The notes under the pieces: generated by a model
The model's input: the letters and a program-made list of their open reading frames with translations, nothing else
The model's database searches: none
What the model was told of the DNA's origin: nothing
Program-made: the position numbers and the translations under genes
Part shown: piece by piece, positions 1 through 8,645 of the stretch
Numbering within the stretch: position 1 is the stretch's first letter
Layout of the letters: the number at the start of each line of letters is the position of its first letter
NCBI GenBank assembly: GCA_029861655.1
Contig: JAOTZA010000006.1
Span: 1 to 27,602 of the forward strand
Reading direction: 5' to 3'
From: Acidobacteriota bacterium
GTDB lineage: Bacteria; Acidobacteriota; Thermoanaerobaculia; Multivoradales; JAHEKO01
DNA length: 27,602 bases

Positions 1-726
1 GTCGAAGCGCCCCTCAACATCACGATAGTCCCGAACAACCAGCTCGACCGGCAGGCCCGCACACCGTTCCATCCCCAGCTCCGCCTGCTCCTGGGAAAGG
101 GTTACGCCGTGTACGTGGACCCCATGCCCCTCGGCCGCATACTTCGCAAACGAGCCCCAGCCGCAACCGATCTCCAGGACCCTCATGCCGGGTTCCAGGG
201 TCAGCTTTCTACAGATCAGATCGAACTTGGCTTCCTGGGCCTCTTCGAGGGTCTTGGCACCTCCCTGCCAGTAGCCACAGGTGTAGGCCATCGTGCTCTT
301 GTCCAGCATCCGCGTAAACAGGTCGTTCCCCAGATCGTAGTGGGGCGCCACCTTGCGGCGAACGGCAAAACGACTCCATCGGTTGAAGAGTGCCGAGGTC
401 ACATGCGCCAGAGCCACGCGCAGCTCTGGACGAATCCGCGACGGCAGATCGGCCCGAAACACCCTCGCGACAAACTCGTCGAGGCTCTGGCAATCCCAAT
501 CGCCATCCATGTACGACTCGCCGATCCCCAGGCTACCGCCGAGCGCCCGGCGGTAGAAGCGATCTCGATGAACCTGGATGTCCCAGGGCCGGCCGCCGCC
601 AATCTCGACTCCAGCTTCTGCGAGCAGCTCAGTTACCCGCCCTTTGAAGTACCCTGCCCCGACTGGAGCGCCCCGCTGCCGCGGCGCTGCCAGCGGAGGG
701 GCCCCGGCCCGCCCCATCCTCTGCAT
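1..726 (-). CDS. cfa: Cyclopropane-fatty-acyl-phospholipid synthase, 3' end beyond window
   Basis: The 242 visible N-terminal residues match the CFA synthase family, SAM-dependent enzymes that add a methylene bridge to unsaturated acyl chains of membrane phospholipids. Seen: an N-terminal segment with GESYMDGDWD (about residues 69-78), HYDLGNDLF (129-137), the SAM-binding motif VLEIGCGWGSFA (183-194), then GVTLSQEQ (207-214) and VVRDYRDVEGRFD at the window edge. Family members are usually near 380-400 residues, so roughly the last 140 are outside the window. The ATG at 726 is preceded by a GGGGAG ribosome site. A second in-frame ATG at 717 is possible but less well placed. A good promoter lies directly upstream at 751-779, so the gene is probably transcribed on its own rather than from the peptidase gene 210 bp upstream. 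The family call is firm. Confidence 0.93.
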   Translation of the reverse strand, partial: MQRMGRAGAPPLAAPRQRGAPVGAGYFKGRVTELLAEAGVEIGGGRPWDIQVHRDRFYRRALGGSLGIGESYMDGDWDCQSLDEFVARVFRADLPSRIRPELRVALAHVTSALFNRWSRFAVRRKVAPHYDLGNDLFTRMLDKSTMAYTCGYWQGGAKTLEEAQEAKFDLICRKLTLEPGMRVLEIGCGWGSFAKYAAEGHGVHVHGVTLSQEQAELGMERCAGLPVELVVRDYRDVEGRFD

Positions 727-750
727 TCTTGATCTCCCCTGTTCCACATC

Positions 751-779
751 ATCTTACTCAGTGGCGGGGGGGTGGTCAA
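751..779 (-). promoter_or_regulatory. Sigma70-type promoter of cfa
   Basis: On the minus strand, TTGACC (779-774) is separated by exactly 17 bases from TAAGAT (756-751). This predicts a start near 744 and a leader of about 18 bases that contains the GGGGAG ribosome site. The spacer carries a run of seven C. The assignment rests on consensus resemblance only. Confidence 0.6.
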
Positions 780-855
780 ACGAGATCCTAGCCCGACCCC
801 GGTTCGCTCTCATGAGTCGGGAAGTCGCGTAGGCCCCGGCCTCGAGCCGGTTTCC

Positions 856-919
856 CGCGGTGCTCGCACCGCGCCACGCCACGCGATTTGCGAAGGCCGG
901 TCACAGAGGGACGACCGGC
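856..919. other. Two GC-rich hairpins downstream of the M24 peptidase
   Basis: A 7-bp perfect stem with a CTCG loop (856-862 with 867-873) and a second 7-bp stem GCCGGTC/GACCGGC (896-902 with 913-919) lie between the M24 peptidase stop (937) and the cfa promoter. Neither is followed by a T-run on the minus strand, so these are not classical intrinsic terminators. They may protect the 3' end of the transcript or assist factor-dependent termination. The rest of 727-936 shows no gene. Confidence 0.3.
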
Positions 920-936
920 GCTCTTGTCGGCGGCTT

Positions 937-2205
937 CTAGGTCCCCATCTTCCAGTCTCGCGGGTCCAGATCGTGCGGCAGCGGGGTCAGGTTCTCCGGA
1001 CCGTCCACCGTCATCACTACCAGGTCCTCGAGCCGGACCCCAAAACCACCCGAAGGATGGTCCGGGTAGTAGAGACCGGGCTCGAGGGTGAAGACATCGC
1101 CAACTCTCAAGACGCCTTCGTCCCCTGCTTTGGCGCGGAAACTCGGATACTCATGGATATCGAAACCGACACCGTGTCCAAGGCCATGAACAAAGCCGTG
1201 GTTGGTCAACGGACTGGAAGTGGGCGTTGCATGCCCGGCCTCGTCAAAATGCCGGCAGACATCGCGCTGCAGTTGCCACCCGGAGACACCGGCTACGGCC
1301 GAGGCATGCCCCCTTGCCAACGCCTCCCTCACAGTGAGGTGCGCTGCCGCCAACGCCTCGGACGGCTCGCCGACGCAGAAGGTACGCGTGCAATCGGCGA
1401 ACACATGCTTCTTGGGAAAGAGATCGACGATCAAGGCTTCCCCCGCTCGCAGCTCTCGAGCGGAGTCGCCCTGATTGTGAGGTACCCCGGCCGCGGCTCC
1501 GGCGGCAACGATATTGCCCTCGGGCTGTTCGAGACCAAACTCAGCGAGCTTTTGAGAAATCTCGCGCCGCACACGCCCCGTGGTCAAGGGACTGCCTTCT
1601 ATCGCCAACGCCCCAGCTCGGGAGGTCTCGCAGTCCGCCAATAGCGCCGCTACCGCCTGGAAGGCGGCGCAGGTACCGGCAGCAGCGTGCCGTACCGCGT
1701 CGAGCTCGAGGTTGCCCTTCGACTTACGCTCCGTGAGAGAGATTTCTCGACCATCCACAAGGACCCAGCCAGCGGCCTCGAGGCCCCTGGCGGCTTCGAG
1801 AAGAACGCCGGCAGGGGCATGCCCCGCCAGGGCGATCTTCCCCGGAACGACCCCACTCAGCTCGAGACCGCGACCCAAGACAATCCCCCAGAGAACTCCC
1901 TCCGAGTGTGCTTCTCGCCTCGCCTCCTCGACTCCAAGATCCTTGGGGCTCAGGAGATCTATTCCGGTGTCCGCCGCCTCACCGCTCTCCATCGGAGTGA
2001 AGTAGCCCAGCCGCGGGGGGCCCACAGCGGGGTACACGAGGAAGCATGACCCAAGATGTACTTGGCCCACAAAACCAGCGAGATCCGAGTCTCGGCTCGA
2101 CTCAGCGACGACAAGAAGGGCCTCGAGGCCTTCCTCGCTCAGACGAACGCCGAGACCGGTGGAGCTAGGCGAGGGCCGTATCGCTTTTTGCTGGCGCGCC
2201 GGCAT
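937..2205 (-). CDS. M24 family metallopeptidase (Xaa-Pro aminopeptidase/dipeptidase type)
   Basis: A 422-residue protein of the pita-bread peptidase family, which removes N-terminal residues preceding proline or splits Xaa-Pro dipeptides using two metal ions. The five expected metal ligands are visible in the right order: D261 in LIVDLF, D271 in FADCTRTF, H344 in GLGHGVGFDIHEYP, E375 in FTLEPGLYY and E393 in VRLEDLVV. The N-terminal half looks like the creatinase-type domain common in this family (SEEGLEALLVV near residue 23). The ATG at 2205 lies inside the end of trxA, a 41-base overlap. No better start occurs before the conserved region, but the ribosome site is weak, so translation may be coupled to trxA. 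Family is firm; whether it is PepP-like or PepQ-like cannot be settled here. Confidence 0.88.
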   Translation of the reverse strand: MPARQQKAIRPSPSSTGLGVRLSEEGLEALLVVAESSRDSDLAGFVGQVHLGSCFLVYPAVGPPRLGYFTPMESGEAADTGIDLLSPKDLGVEEARREAHSEGVLWGIVLGRGLELSGVVPGKIALAGHAPAGVLLEAARGLEAAGWVLVDGREISLTERKSKGNLELDAVRHAAAGTCAAFQAVAALLADCETSRAGALAIEGSPLTTGRVRREISQKLAEFGLEQPEGNIVAAGAAAGVPHNQGDSARELRAGEALIVDLFPKKHVFADCTRTFCVGEPSEALAAAHLTVREALARGHASAVAGVSGWQLQRDVCRHFDEAGHATPTSSPLTNHGFVHGLGHGVGFDIHEYPSFRAKAGDEGVLRVGDVFTLEPGLYYPDHPSGGFGVRLEDLVVMTVDGPENLTPLPHDLDPRDWKMGT

Positions 2206-2524
2206 GCTCGGCGATAAAGGTCTCGAAACTCGCCTTGGGCATCGCTCCGATCATCCGCCCGGCGACTTCACCTTTGCTGAAAAGCACAAAGGTCGGGATG
2301 CTCTGAACTCCATAGTTCATGGCGAGTTCCTGCTCGTGATCAACATTGAGCTTGGCGATCCGGACGTTGGAGTTCTCCTGTGCGATCTCGTTCAGCACCG
2401 GCGCCACCATCCGGCACGGCCCGCACCATTCAGCCCAGAAATCAACCAGCACGGGCTTGTCGGATTGGAGTACTTCGGTTTCAAAATTCTCTTTCGTCAG
2501 TTCTACGATTTGTTCACTGGCCAT
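2165..2524 (-). CDS. trxA: Thioredoxin
   Basis: A 119-residue cytoplasmic thioredoxin, the general protein-disulfide reductase recharged by thioredoxin reductase. The redox motif FWAEWCGPC is at residues 29-37 (active cysteines 34 and 37), and the cis-proline segment is seen in YGVQSIPTFVLF. Length is slightly above the usual ~108 because of a short Ala/Lys-rich tail. The start is supported by AAGGA just upstream of the ATG. It lies about 150 bp downstream of ribF and overlaps the M24 peptidase gene at its 3' end. The 2525-2676 gap shows no clear terminator or strong promoter. Confidence 0.96.
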   Translation of the reverse strand: MASEQIVELTKENFETEVLQSDKPVLVDFWAEWCGPCRMVAPVLNEIAQENSNVRIAKLNVDHEQELAMNYGVQSIPTFVLFSKGEVAGRMIGAMPKASFETFIAEHAGAPAKSDTALA

Positions 2525-2676
2525 GCTTTTTCCTTTTCTTCCTTCTTGTCGTTTGCTTCATTCAAACCGCCCGAAAAACTCCCGTCCGGTGTCGTTCGCG
2601 ATAAAAAACACAGAACTGGAACCGAGTATTCCACGGCCCGCCGTCTCCACGCGTCAGGATGCCAGTTTAGCAGCAG

Positions 2677-3624
2677 CTAGTCCGCAGGAACCTCGGCATC
2701 TATCAGTTCGCGAGCGCGTGCCGCATCACGGGCGATCTGCTCCGACAGCTCTTCAATACCCGAGAAGCGGCGTTCGCCGCGCAACCGATGACGAAAATCC
2801 AACTCGACCCGTCGGCCGTACAGGTCGCCCGCGAAATCCAGGATGTGGCTCTCCACCGTGATCTGGCTATCCTGATGGATCGTTGGTCTGACGCCGACGT
2901 TGGTCACTGCCGGTCTTCTGAGGTCCTCGCCGCCAAGACGCGCCATCGAAGAGTAGACCCCCACAGCCGGCAGTAGCTCATTCTCGACCTCCAAGTTGAT
3001 CGTCGGCCACCCCAGATCGCGTCCTTTACCGGCTCCCCGAGAAACCTCACCGGCGACCGAATAGGCGCGCCCCAGCATCTCGGCAGCGTGCTCGACCTTG
3101 CCAGCTCTCACGGCATGGCGGATTCGCGTGCTCGAGATGGCCTCACCCTGATGGAGAACTTCCTTCACTCCTTCGACGCGACGATTCAGTCCCCGAGCCA
3201 CCGATTCGAGAAGAGCCAGATCCCCTTCCCTATCGCGGCCGAAAACAAAGCGGGAACCGACGTAGATTTCACGTAGGTTCAGTGTGCCAAAGAGGAACTC
3301 CTCTGCAAATCCCCGGGCTGGTGTCCGCGAGAAGGCTTCGTCAAACTTCACCACGAAGACGTGATCGATGCCCGCCTCGCTCAACAGATCGGCTTTCTGC
3401 CTGGCCGTCGTGAGTCGCAACGGCGCCTTCGAAGGTTGCAGGAGCTCCAGGGGGTGCGGCTCGAATGTCACTACCAGCGTCTCGATACCGAGGGCTCGGC
3501 CGGCGGCCACCACATGATCGATAATCGCCCGCTGACCTCGATGCACACCATCGAAGTTCCCGATGGTTCCTATCCCACCGGCCGGCAAGCCGGCCTGGTG
3601 GACCGCGTCGTGAAACACCGTCAT
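2677..3624 (-). CDS. ribF: Bifunctional riboflavin kinase / FAD synthetase
   Basis: A 315-residue two-domain enzyme that phosphorylates riboflavin to FMN and adenylylates FMN to FAD. The N-terminal nucleotidyltransferase domain shows IGNFDGVHRG (residues 21-30) and, near its end, AISSTRIR. The C-terminal riboflavin kinase domain (about 185-305) shows GKGRDLGWPTINL, a variant of the usual GR-LG-PTAN motif, followed by GVYSSMARLGG and NVGVRPT. The length is normal. The start ATG overlaps the rimO stop as ATGA, so it is translationally coupled to rimO. Confidence 0.96.
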   Translation of the reverse strand: MTVFHDAVHQAGLPAGGIGTIGNFDGVHRGQRAIIDHVVAAGRALGIETLVVTFEPHPLELLQPSKAPLRLTTARQKADLLSEAGIDHVFVVKFDEAFSRTPARGFAEEFLFGTLNLREIYVGSRFVFGRDREGDLALLESVARGLNRRVEGVKEVLHQGEAISSTRIRHAVRAGKVEHAAEMLGRAYSVAGEVSRGAGKGRDLGWPTINLEVENELLPAVGVYSSMARLGGEDLRRPAVTNVGVRPTIHQDSQITVESHILDFAGDLYGRRVELDFRHRLRGERRFSGIEELSEQIARDAARARELIDAEVPAD

Positions 3625-5033
3625 TCGGTGAGGGGTTGGGGTGCGGCCGTAACCGCCTCTCGAACCGTTGCGCTTTCGCCTTCCAGTCCGCGGGTGCCGT
3701 CTTCGACGATGCGACCGACCAGATCATCGGCGTAGGCTTCGGTGATCTCGACCTCACAGAGTGCCGGCACCTCGGTGGTCCCGTCGTTGATCAGCAAGCG
3801 GCCATCAATATCCGGTGCCATTCCATGATGGCGTCCCTGAAGCAAGTGCTCCGTCTCTTCGCATGCCCCCTCCACGAGGACCTCCAGCCGCCGCCCGAGC
3901 AAGCGTTGCCGACTCTCGAGCGCAATCGGACGCTGCGCCTCCAGCAGCTCCTCATACCGTCTCTTTGCGGTTTGCCTGGGAATCCGCCCCACCAGATCTG
4001 CCGAAGGCGTCCCCACCTGCGGGCTGTACACAAATCCACCGAGGTGGTCGAACCTCGATTCCCGCACGAACTCCAGCAGGTGGTCGAAATGGGCCCGGGT
4101 CTCACCCGGGAAACCGACGATAAAGGTCGAGCGCAAGAAGACATCGGGCGCATACCGGCGCGCCCGCTCGAGCAGCTCCAGGTATTTCTTGGCGGTGCCT
4201 CCGCGTTTCATCGAGCGGAGCATCTCGGTGTGACTGTGCTGAAGCGGCATGTCGATGTAGGAGACAAACCGAGCCTCCGTTCCCATAAGTCGCAGAAGCT
4301 CCGAATCGAGGGTCGTCGGGTATGCGTAGAGAAATCGGATCCACGGAATTCGGGTGCCCGCAAGGAGCGCTTCGACCAACTGGACCAGACCGTGGCGACC
4401 CAACCCGATGTCTTCTCCGTACCGCGTCGTGTCCTGGGCCACGAGGCAGAGTTCCAGGACGCCGGCTTCTTCGAGTCTCCGTGCCTCCTCGACCAGACTT
4501 TCCACCGATCGGCTGCGGAACCGACCCCGCCACAAGGGGATAGCGCAGAAAGTACAGGGGTTGTCGCATCCCTCCGCCACCTTCAGATAACCATAGCCTC
4601 CGGTGGTCAGAAGCCGCGGTTCGGTATGGTCGAAAGTGGCATGCGACGGAGCTGGGAGAGGAGCCTCTCCGCTTCCCAGCTCCACGATTCGACCTACTTC
4701 GGTGATCTGATCCAGCGACACAAAACCGTCTATCTCGGGAATCTCGCGAGCCAGCTCAGCACCCTCTCGATTGACCATACATCCGGCCACCAACAACCGC
4801 TTGCCGGTCCGCCCCTTGCCTTCTACCACTTCAAGAATCGCATCGATCGATTCCTCTTTGGCCTCGTCGATGAACCCGCAGGTATTGACGATCACGGTGT
4901 CGGCCTCCGCCACATCAGAGACGATCGAGTGACCCTGTCGCTCGAGCACGCCCAGCATGATCTCGCTGTCAACCCTGTTCTTGGGACAACCCAGGCTGAT
5001 CATGCCCACTCGGGCTGGTTTGGGCGTTTTCAT
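3621..5033 (-). CDS. rimO: Ribosomal protein S12 methylthiotransferase
   Basis: A 470-residue radical-SAM enzyme that adds a methylthio group to the conserved aspartate of ribosomal protein uS12. Seen: the N-terminal MTTase domain starting MISLGCPKNRVDSE with cluster cysteines at 16, 52 and 85, then the radical-SAM motif EGCDNPCTFCAIP (cysteines 156, 160, 163) and a C-terminal TRAM-like domain ending in EITEAYADDLVGRIVE. The SLGCPKN and EGC-N-C-FC forms are typical of RimO rather than MiaB. The bases before the ATG are C-rich with no recognisable Shine-Dalgarno sequence, although the start position fits the family. It heads the rimO-ribF pair. Confidence 0.95.
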   Translation of the reverse strand: MKTPKPARVGMISLGCPKNRVDSEIMLGVLERQGHSIVSDVAEADTVIVNTCGFIDEAKEESIDAILEVVEGKGRTGKRLLVAGCMVNREGAELAREIPEIDGFVSLDQITEVGRIVELGSGEAPLPAPSHATFDHTEPRLLTTGGYGYLKVAEGCDNPCTFCAIPLWRGRFRSRSVESLVEEARRLEEAGVLELCLVAQDTTRYGEDIGLGRHGLVQLVEALLAGTRIPWIRFLYAYPTTLDSELLRLMGTEARFVSYIDMPLQHSHTEMLRSMKRGGTAKKYLELLERARRYAPDVFLRSTFIVGFPGETRAHFDHLLEFVRESRFDHLGGFVYSPQVGTPSADLVGRIPRQTAKRRYEELLEAQRPIALESRQRLLGRRLEVLVEGACEETEHLLQGRHHGMAPDIDGRLLINDGTTEVPALCEVEITEAYADDLVGRIVEDGTRGLEGESATVREAVTAAPQPLTE

Positions 5034-5204
5034 GGAGGGGTGCGGGGTCAGAGGGACCGCGAGTCTACCAGCCCATCGTGGCAGCGGAGCAGTCTCCCGC
5101 CCTGATAAAATTCACCGAGCGGTCCCTGCTGGCGCCGGCTCCCAAATCACCCTCGCGACCCGAGATCCCAGCTCCAGCGAACTTACGAGAGGAGAGCATT
5201 GCAT

Positions 5205-7079
5205 ATGAGACAAGACATACAGTTGGTCCTGGTTCTCGCCCTGACCTTCGGTTTACTCGGCTGCTCCGCGGCACCGGAAGGAGAGACCGGTAGCTCCAGT
5301 ACCATGACCGACTCCCTGGATCCGCACTCCTTCGCCCGCCCGGATGAGGTTCGTGTCACTCATCTCGCCCTCGACCTGACCGTCGATTTCGATCACCGCA
5401 TCCTCGAGGGTACCGCCGCGCTCGAGTTCGAAGGCGAGGGGTCGGAGCTGGTACTCGACACACGCAACCTCGACATCCAGGCCATCCTTCTCGACGATGG
5501 CACTGCAGCCGATTTCTCGCTGGGTGAAGAGGTCGAGTTTCTAGGCCGCTCCCTCACCATCGCGCTACCGGCCGGTACAAAGTCTGCGATCGTCCGCTAT
5601 GTCACCGATCCCTCGGCCGAGGCGTTGCAGTGGCTCTCACCCCAGCAGACCTCCGGCGGCAAGCCGTTTCTTTTCACTCAATCCCAGGCCATTCTGGCGC
5701 GCACCTGGGTGCCCTGCCAGGACAGCCCGGCAGTGCGGATGACCTACGAAGCCACCATCCGAGTACCCACGGGTTTAATGGCGGTCATGAGCGCCGAGAA
5801 CGCGACCGAGAGAAGTCCCCAAGACATCTACACATTCCGAATGGCACAGCCGATTCCCTCCTATCTACTCGCGCTGGCCGTGGGCGATCTGGCGTTCCAG
5901 TCACTGGGAGAACGAAGTGGCGTCTTCGCCGAACCCTCGGTCCTGAAAAAGGCGGCGTGGGAGTTTGCTGAGGTCGAGGAGATGATGGACGCGGCCGAAA
6001 GACTCTATGGACCCTATAGATGGGAGCGCTACGATCTTCTCGTGTTGCCCCCGAGCTTCCCGTTTGGAGGCATGGAGAATCCCCGCCTGACGTTCGCGAC
6101 GCCGACCATCCTTGCCGGTGACCGGTCGCTCGTCGCTTTGGTGGCCCACGAACTCGCCCATTCCTGGTCGGGCAATTTGGTCACCAACGCGACCTGGAAC
6201 GACTTCTGGCTCAACGAGGGGTTTACCAGCTACATCGAGAACCGGATCATGGAAGAGCTCTACGGCACCGACTACGCCAAGATGCTTGCCGTTCTCAGTA
6301 GGCAGGATCTCGCGGATACCCTCGAAGAGATAGGGCCGGAGGCGGCGGATACCCACCTCTTTCTAGATCTCCGCAATCGAAATCCCGACGACGGAATGAC
6401 GGCGATCGCCTATGACAAGGGCGCCGCGTTTCTCGCCACGATGGAGAGCCTGGCCGGGCGCGAGGTCTGGGACGACTTTCTAGCCGACTACTTCTCCACC
6501 TTCGGCTTCGAGTCCCTCGATACGGAGAGGTTCGCCTCCTACCTCACCGAGAATCTCCTCGACGCAAACCCCGGGCTGGCGGACAAGGCCAGGCTCGAAG
6601 AATGGATCTACGGGCCCGGTCTGCCCTCCAACATCGCGCCGGTGGTCTCCGGAGCCTTCGACGAAGTAGACCGCGTGGCGGCGGCGTGGGCAGAGGGAGC
6701 AACAGCCGCGGAGCTCGAGACCGCCGGCTGGACGACTCACCACTGGCTGTATTTCCTCCGCGGTCTTCCCGACAACCTCAGCGGTACCCAGATGACGGGC
6801 CTAGACAAGGCGTTCGGTTTCACCACTTCGGGCAACTCCGAGATTCTCTGCGCCTGGCTGACCGTTGCGATTCGAAACGACTATCGAGAGACCGACTCCG
6901 CCCTCGAGGACTTCTTGACCCGTGTCGGACGACGAAAGTTCCTGAAACCGCTCTATGCCGAGCTCGCAAAGACCGAGCGAGGCCTCGAATGGGCGCGAGG
7001 AGTGTACGCCGGAGCCCGCAGTGGTTACCACTCGATCTCGGCCGGGACGATCGACGAGATTCTCAGCTGGAGTGGTTAG
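5205..7079 (+). CDS. M1 family aminopeptidase, LTA4 hydrolase-like lipoprotein
   Basis: A 624-residue zinc aminopeptidase of the M1 family, predicted to be lipid-anchored outside the cytoplasmic membrane. The signal peptide ends in the lipobox LLGC, followed by a short Ser/Gly/Glu-rich linker. The substrate motif GGMEN is at 288-292, the zinc and catalytic motif HELAHSWSGN begins at 315 (H315, E316, H319), and the third ligand is in NEGF (E338). PFGGMENPRLTF and the C-terminal LEEWIYGPGLPSNIAP are characteristic of the leukotriene A4 hydrolase/aminopeptidase branch. The ATG at 5205 has a GAGAGGAGAG ribosome site; an in-frame TTG two codons earlier is unlikely. A weak -10-like TAAAAT sits at 5106-5111 without a good -35. 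The gene is divergent from rimO and convergent with the next gene. Confidence 0.92.
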   Translation: MRQDIQLVLVLALTFGLLGCSAAPEGETGSSSTMTDSLDPHSFARPDEVRVTHLALDLTVDFDHRILEGTAALEFEGEGSELVLDTRNLDIQAILLDDGTAADFSLGEEVEFLGRSLTIALPAGTKSAIVRYVTDPSAEALQWLSPQQTSGGKPFLFTQSQAILARTWVPCQDSPAVRMTYEATIRVPTGLMAVMSAENATERSPQDIYTFRMAQPIPSYLLALAVGDLAFQSLGERSGVFAEPSVLKKAAWEFAEVEEMMDAAERLYGPYRWERYDLLVLPPSFPFGGMENPRLTFATPTILAGDRSLVALVAHELAHSWSGNLVTNATWNDFWLNEGFTSYIENRIMEELYGTDYAKMLAVLSRQDLADTLEEIGPEAADTHLFLDLRNRNPDDGMTAIAYDKGAAFLATMESLAGREVWDDFLADYFSTFGFESLDTERFASYLTENLLDANPGLADKARLEEWIYGPGLPSNIAPVVSGAFDEVDRVAAAWAEGATAAELETAGWTTHHWLYFLRGLPDNLSGTQMTGLDKAFGFTTSGNSEILCAWLTVAIRNDYRETDSALEDFLTRVGRRKFLKPLYAELAKTERGLEWARGVYAGARSGYHSISAGTIDEILSWSG

Positions 7080-7179
7080 GCGAGGACAGCCGGCCGGGGC
7101 AATGCAGGGGGTTCGGGCACTTCCGAAGCATCTACAATGCTATATGTGGAGTTGACTCGACTGGATCTGGGAGATCGTC

Positions 7180-8028
7180 TCAGTTGTTCTCGGCGCCGCG
7201 GTCTATCCACCGCACAAAACGGTCGATCTGCTGTGCAGCGAGAGGGCTCTCGCCTGCTGGCATCCTCGCACCGCTGATGTCGGAGTCGCCCCGCAACTTC
7301 TTGATTAGATAGCTGTTTTCGGAGTCATTCGGCGTCACCCGGTTGAGACTTGGCACTTCCCGTGACGGCACGTTGACCAGATTCTCGAACGACTCTCCTT
7401 CGGCGAGCACCAAACCGGAGCTGGCGCTGAACGTATCGTGACAGCCGCCGCGGGCGCAGCTCGGTGTCAAGATGTCGGCTTGCAGCGCGCTGAGAGTCGC
7501 CGCTCCCGAGCCGGGCTCGGCACATTGAGGCAACCCGCGGGCGGCTCCCTTCTTCCTCACGACATCCACACACAAGGTGACCTCGGCCCCCTTGGGGACC
7601 TCGAACCCGATGGGTTCGAGTGTCACCGTCATCAGATCACCGCCGGTGATGTTCTTCTTGATCTTGCCGCCCACGGAAAAAAGACCGCTTCCGTCGACCA
7701 CCACCTTCAAAGCGACCTTCTGTCCCTTCTTACCGCTCTCAGCATCCTCGAACTGAGCCTTGAGGCTGAGCTCACCGGCGAGGCCTTCCCCGTTCTCCGA
7801 CAGGAGCCGGCCCGAGACCTGGACGAAGTTCTTTTTGACCTTGACGTCCTGTGCGAAAAACCAACTATGAACGAGCGTCTCTTCATCGGCCGCGATCGGC
7901 TTGTCGAGCTCGAATACCAGCTTGAGAGTCTGGAAGGCACCGTCAACATAGAGAGGAACACACGCCGACAGCACGGCAACCGCGGCGATCACAGCCAACG
8001 CGATTCGGGATTTGATCTTGTTCTTCAT
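7180..8028 (-). CDS. Lipoprotein with C-terminal cytochrome-like CX4CH domain
   Basis: A 282-residue predicted lipoprotein of unknown function. It begins with a basic, hydrophobic signal ending in the lipobox LSAC, followed by about 130 residues of Lys/Glu-rich beta-type sequence that I do not recognise. The last ~100 residues resemble the domain found in planctomycete- and acidobacteria-type c-cytochrome-like proteins: ILTPSCARGGCHD (C191, C196, H197), PNDSENSYLIKKLRG, an RMP segment and a final IDRFVRWIDRGA. The cysteines are four residues apart instead of the two in a CXXCH heme site, so covalent heme attachment is uncertain. The ATG at 8028 is preferred over a TTG two codons upstream; the ribosome site is weak. 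It is convergent with the aminopeptidase gene, about 100 bp away. Confidence 0.75.
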   Translation of the reverse strand: MKNKIKSRIALAVIAAVAVLSACVPLYVDGAFQTLKLVFELDKPIAADEETLVHSWFFAQDVKVKKNFVQVSGRLLSENGEGLAGELSLKAQFEDAESGKKGQKVALKVVVDGSGLFSVGGKIKKNITGGDLMTVTLEPIGFEVPKGAEVTLCVDVVRKKGAARGLPQCAEPGSGAATLSALQADILTPSCARGGCHDTFSASSGLVLAEGESFENLVNVPSREVPSLNRVTPNDSENSYLIKKLRGDSDISGARMPAGESPLAAQQIDRFVRWIDRGAENN

Positions 8029-8173
8029 TTTCAAACCAAAACGGCCTTGGGTTCAAACGGGCGACCAGACGTTCGGCCGTTGGCCATACTATCCAGCAAC
8101 CTTCCTGAGCGGTCAATTCTTGTCGCAGTGCGACGATCCAGTCAAGCAGCGGCGCGGTAAACAACAACGAGCC

Positions 8174-8645
8174 CTAGGCACGCGCCCGCAGGGTCATGCC
8201 CACCCCCAGTAGGATGAGTACCGAGCCCGTGACCGTCACAATGGAAAGCGGCTCGCCCAGGAACAGGGTTCCCGTGGCGACCGCCACGATCGGCATGACG
8301 AGCGTGATGACCGAAAGCCGCGTTGCGGCAACTCTCTCCAGAAGCCAGTAGTAGACCGTGAAAGTGAACGCCGAGCCCAGGATCGAAAGATAGAGCAGGG
8401 CGCCCACCGCCTCTGCGTCCAGCCGAACCAAGCGGCCGCGCTCGGTCAGCCAAGCAAGAGCGCCCATGACCGCGCCAGTCGCGAGCATCGGAACGGCTAC
8501 GAGGTTGATCGGGTGGATCCCTTCTCCCCACTTCTTGACCAGCACGTTGGAGACGGCGGCGGTCAACGGTGAGCCGAGCATCAGCACGGCCGCGAGGAAG
8601 GCTCGGCCACCGGGGCCAGCGGAACGAGCACCGGCCGCTCGAAGC
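8174..8645 (-). pseudogene. EamA/DMT-family transporter remnant, only the second EamA repeat
   Basis: The frame encodes about five hydrophobic segments (beginning AFLAAVLMLGSPLTAAVSNV, then NLVAVPMLATGAVMGAL, GALLYLSILGSAFTFTVYYW, VITLVMPIVAVATGTLFLG and VTVTGSVLILLGVGM). These correspond to the second of the two EamA repeats in drug/metabolite exporters. PIVAVATGTLFLGEPLS is the typical helix 9 region. The first repeat (~140 residues) is absent: upstream the frame runs straight into the antisense-free 3' end of asnS, whose stop is at 8646-8648. Full family members have ten helices and ~290-300 residues. No convincing ribosome site precedes the possible internal GTG/ATG starts near 8595. A functional five-helix protein is not excluded, but a 5' deletion is the simpler reading. 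Confidence 0.65.

Noticed and set aside
109..732. A 207-codon plus-strand open frame antisense to cfa
   Set aside because: The minus strand encodes a clear CFA synthase with its own promoter and ribosome site. The plus-strand frame has no recognisable domain and is a typical GC-rich shadow.
7600..7622. GGTTCGA-type T-arm suggesting a tRNA
   Set aside because: No acceptor stem, anticodon arm or cloverleaf can be built around it, and it lies inside a lipoprotein gene.
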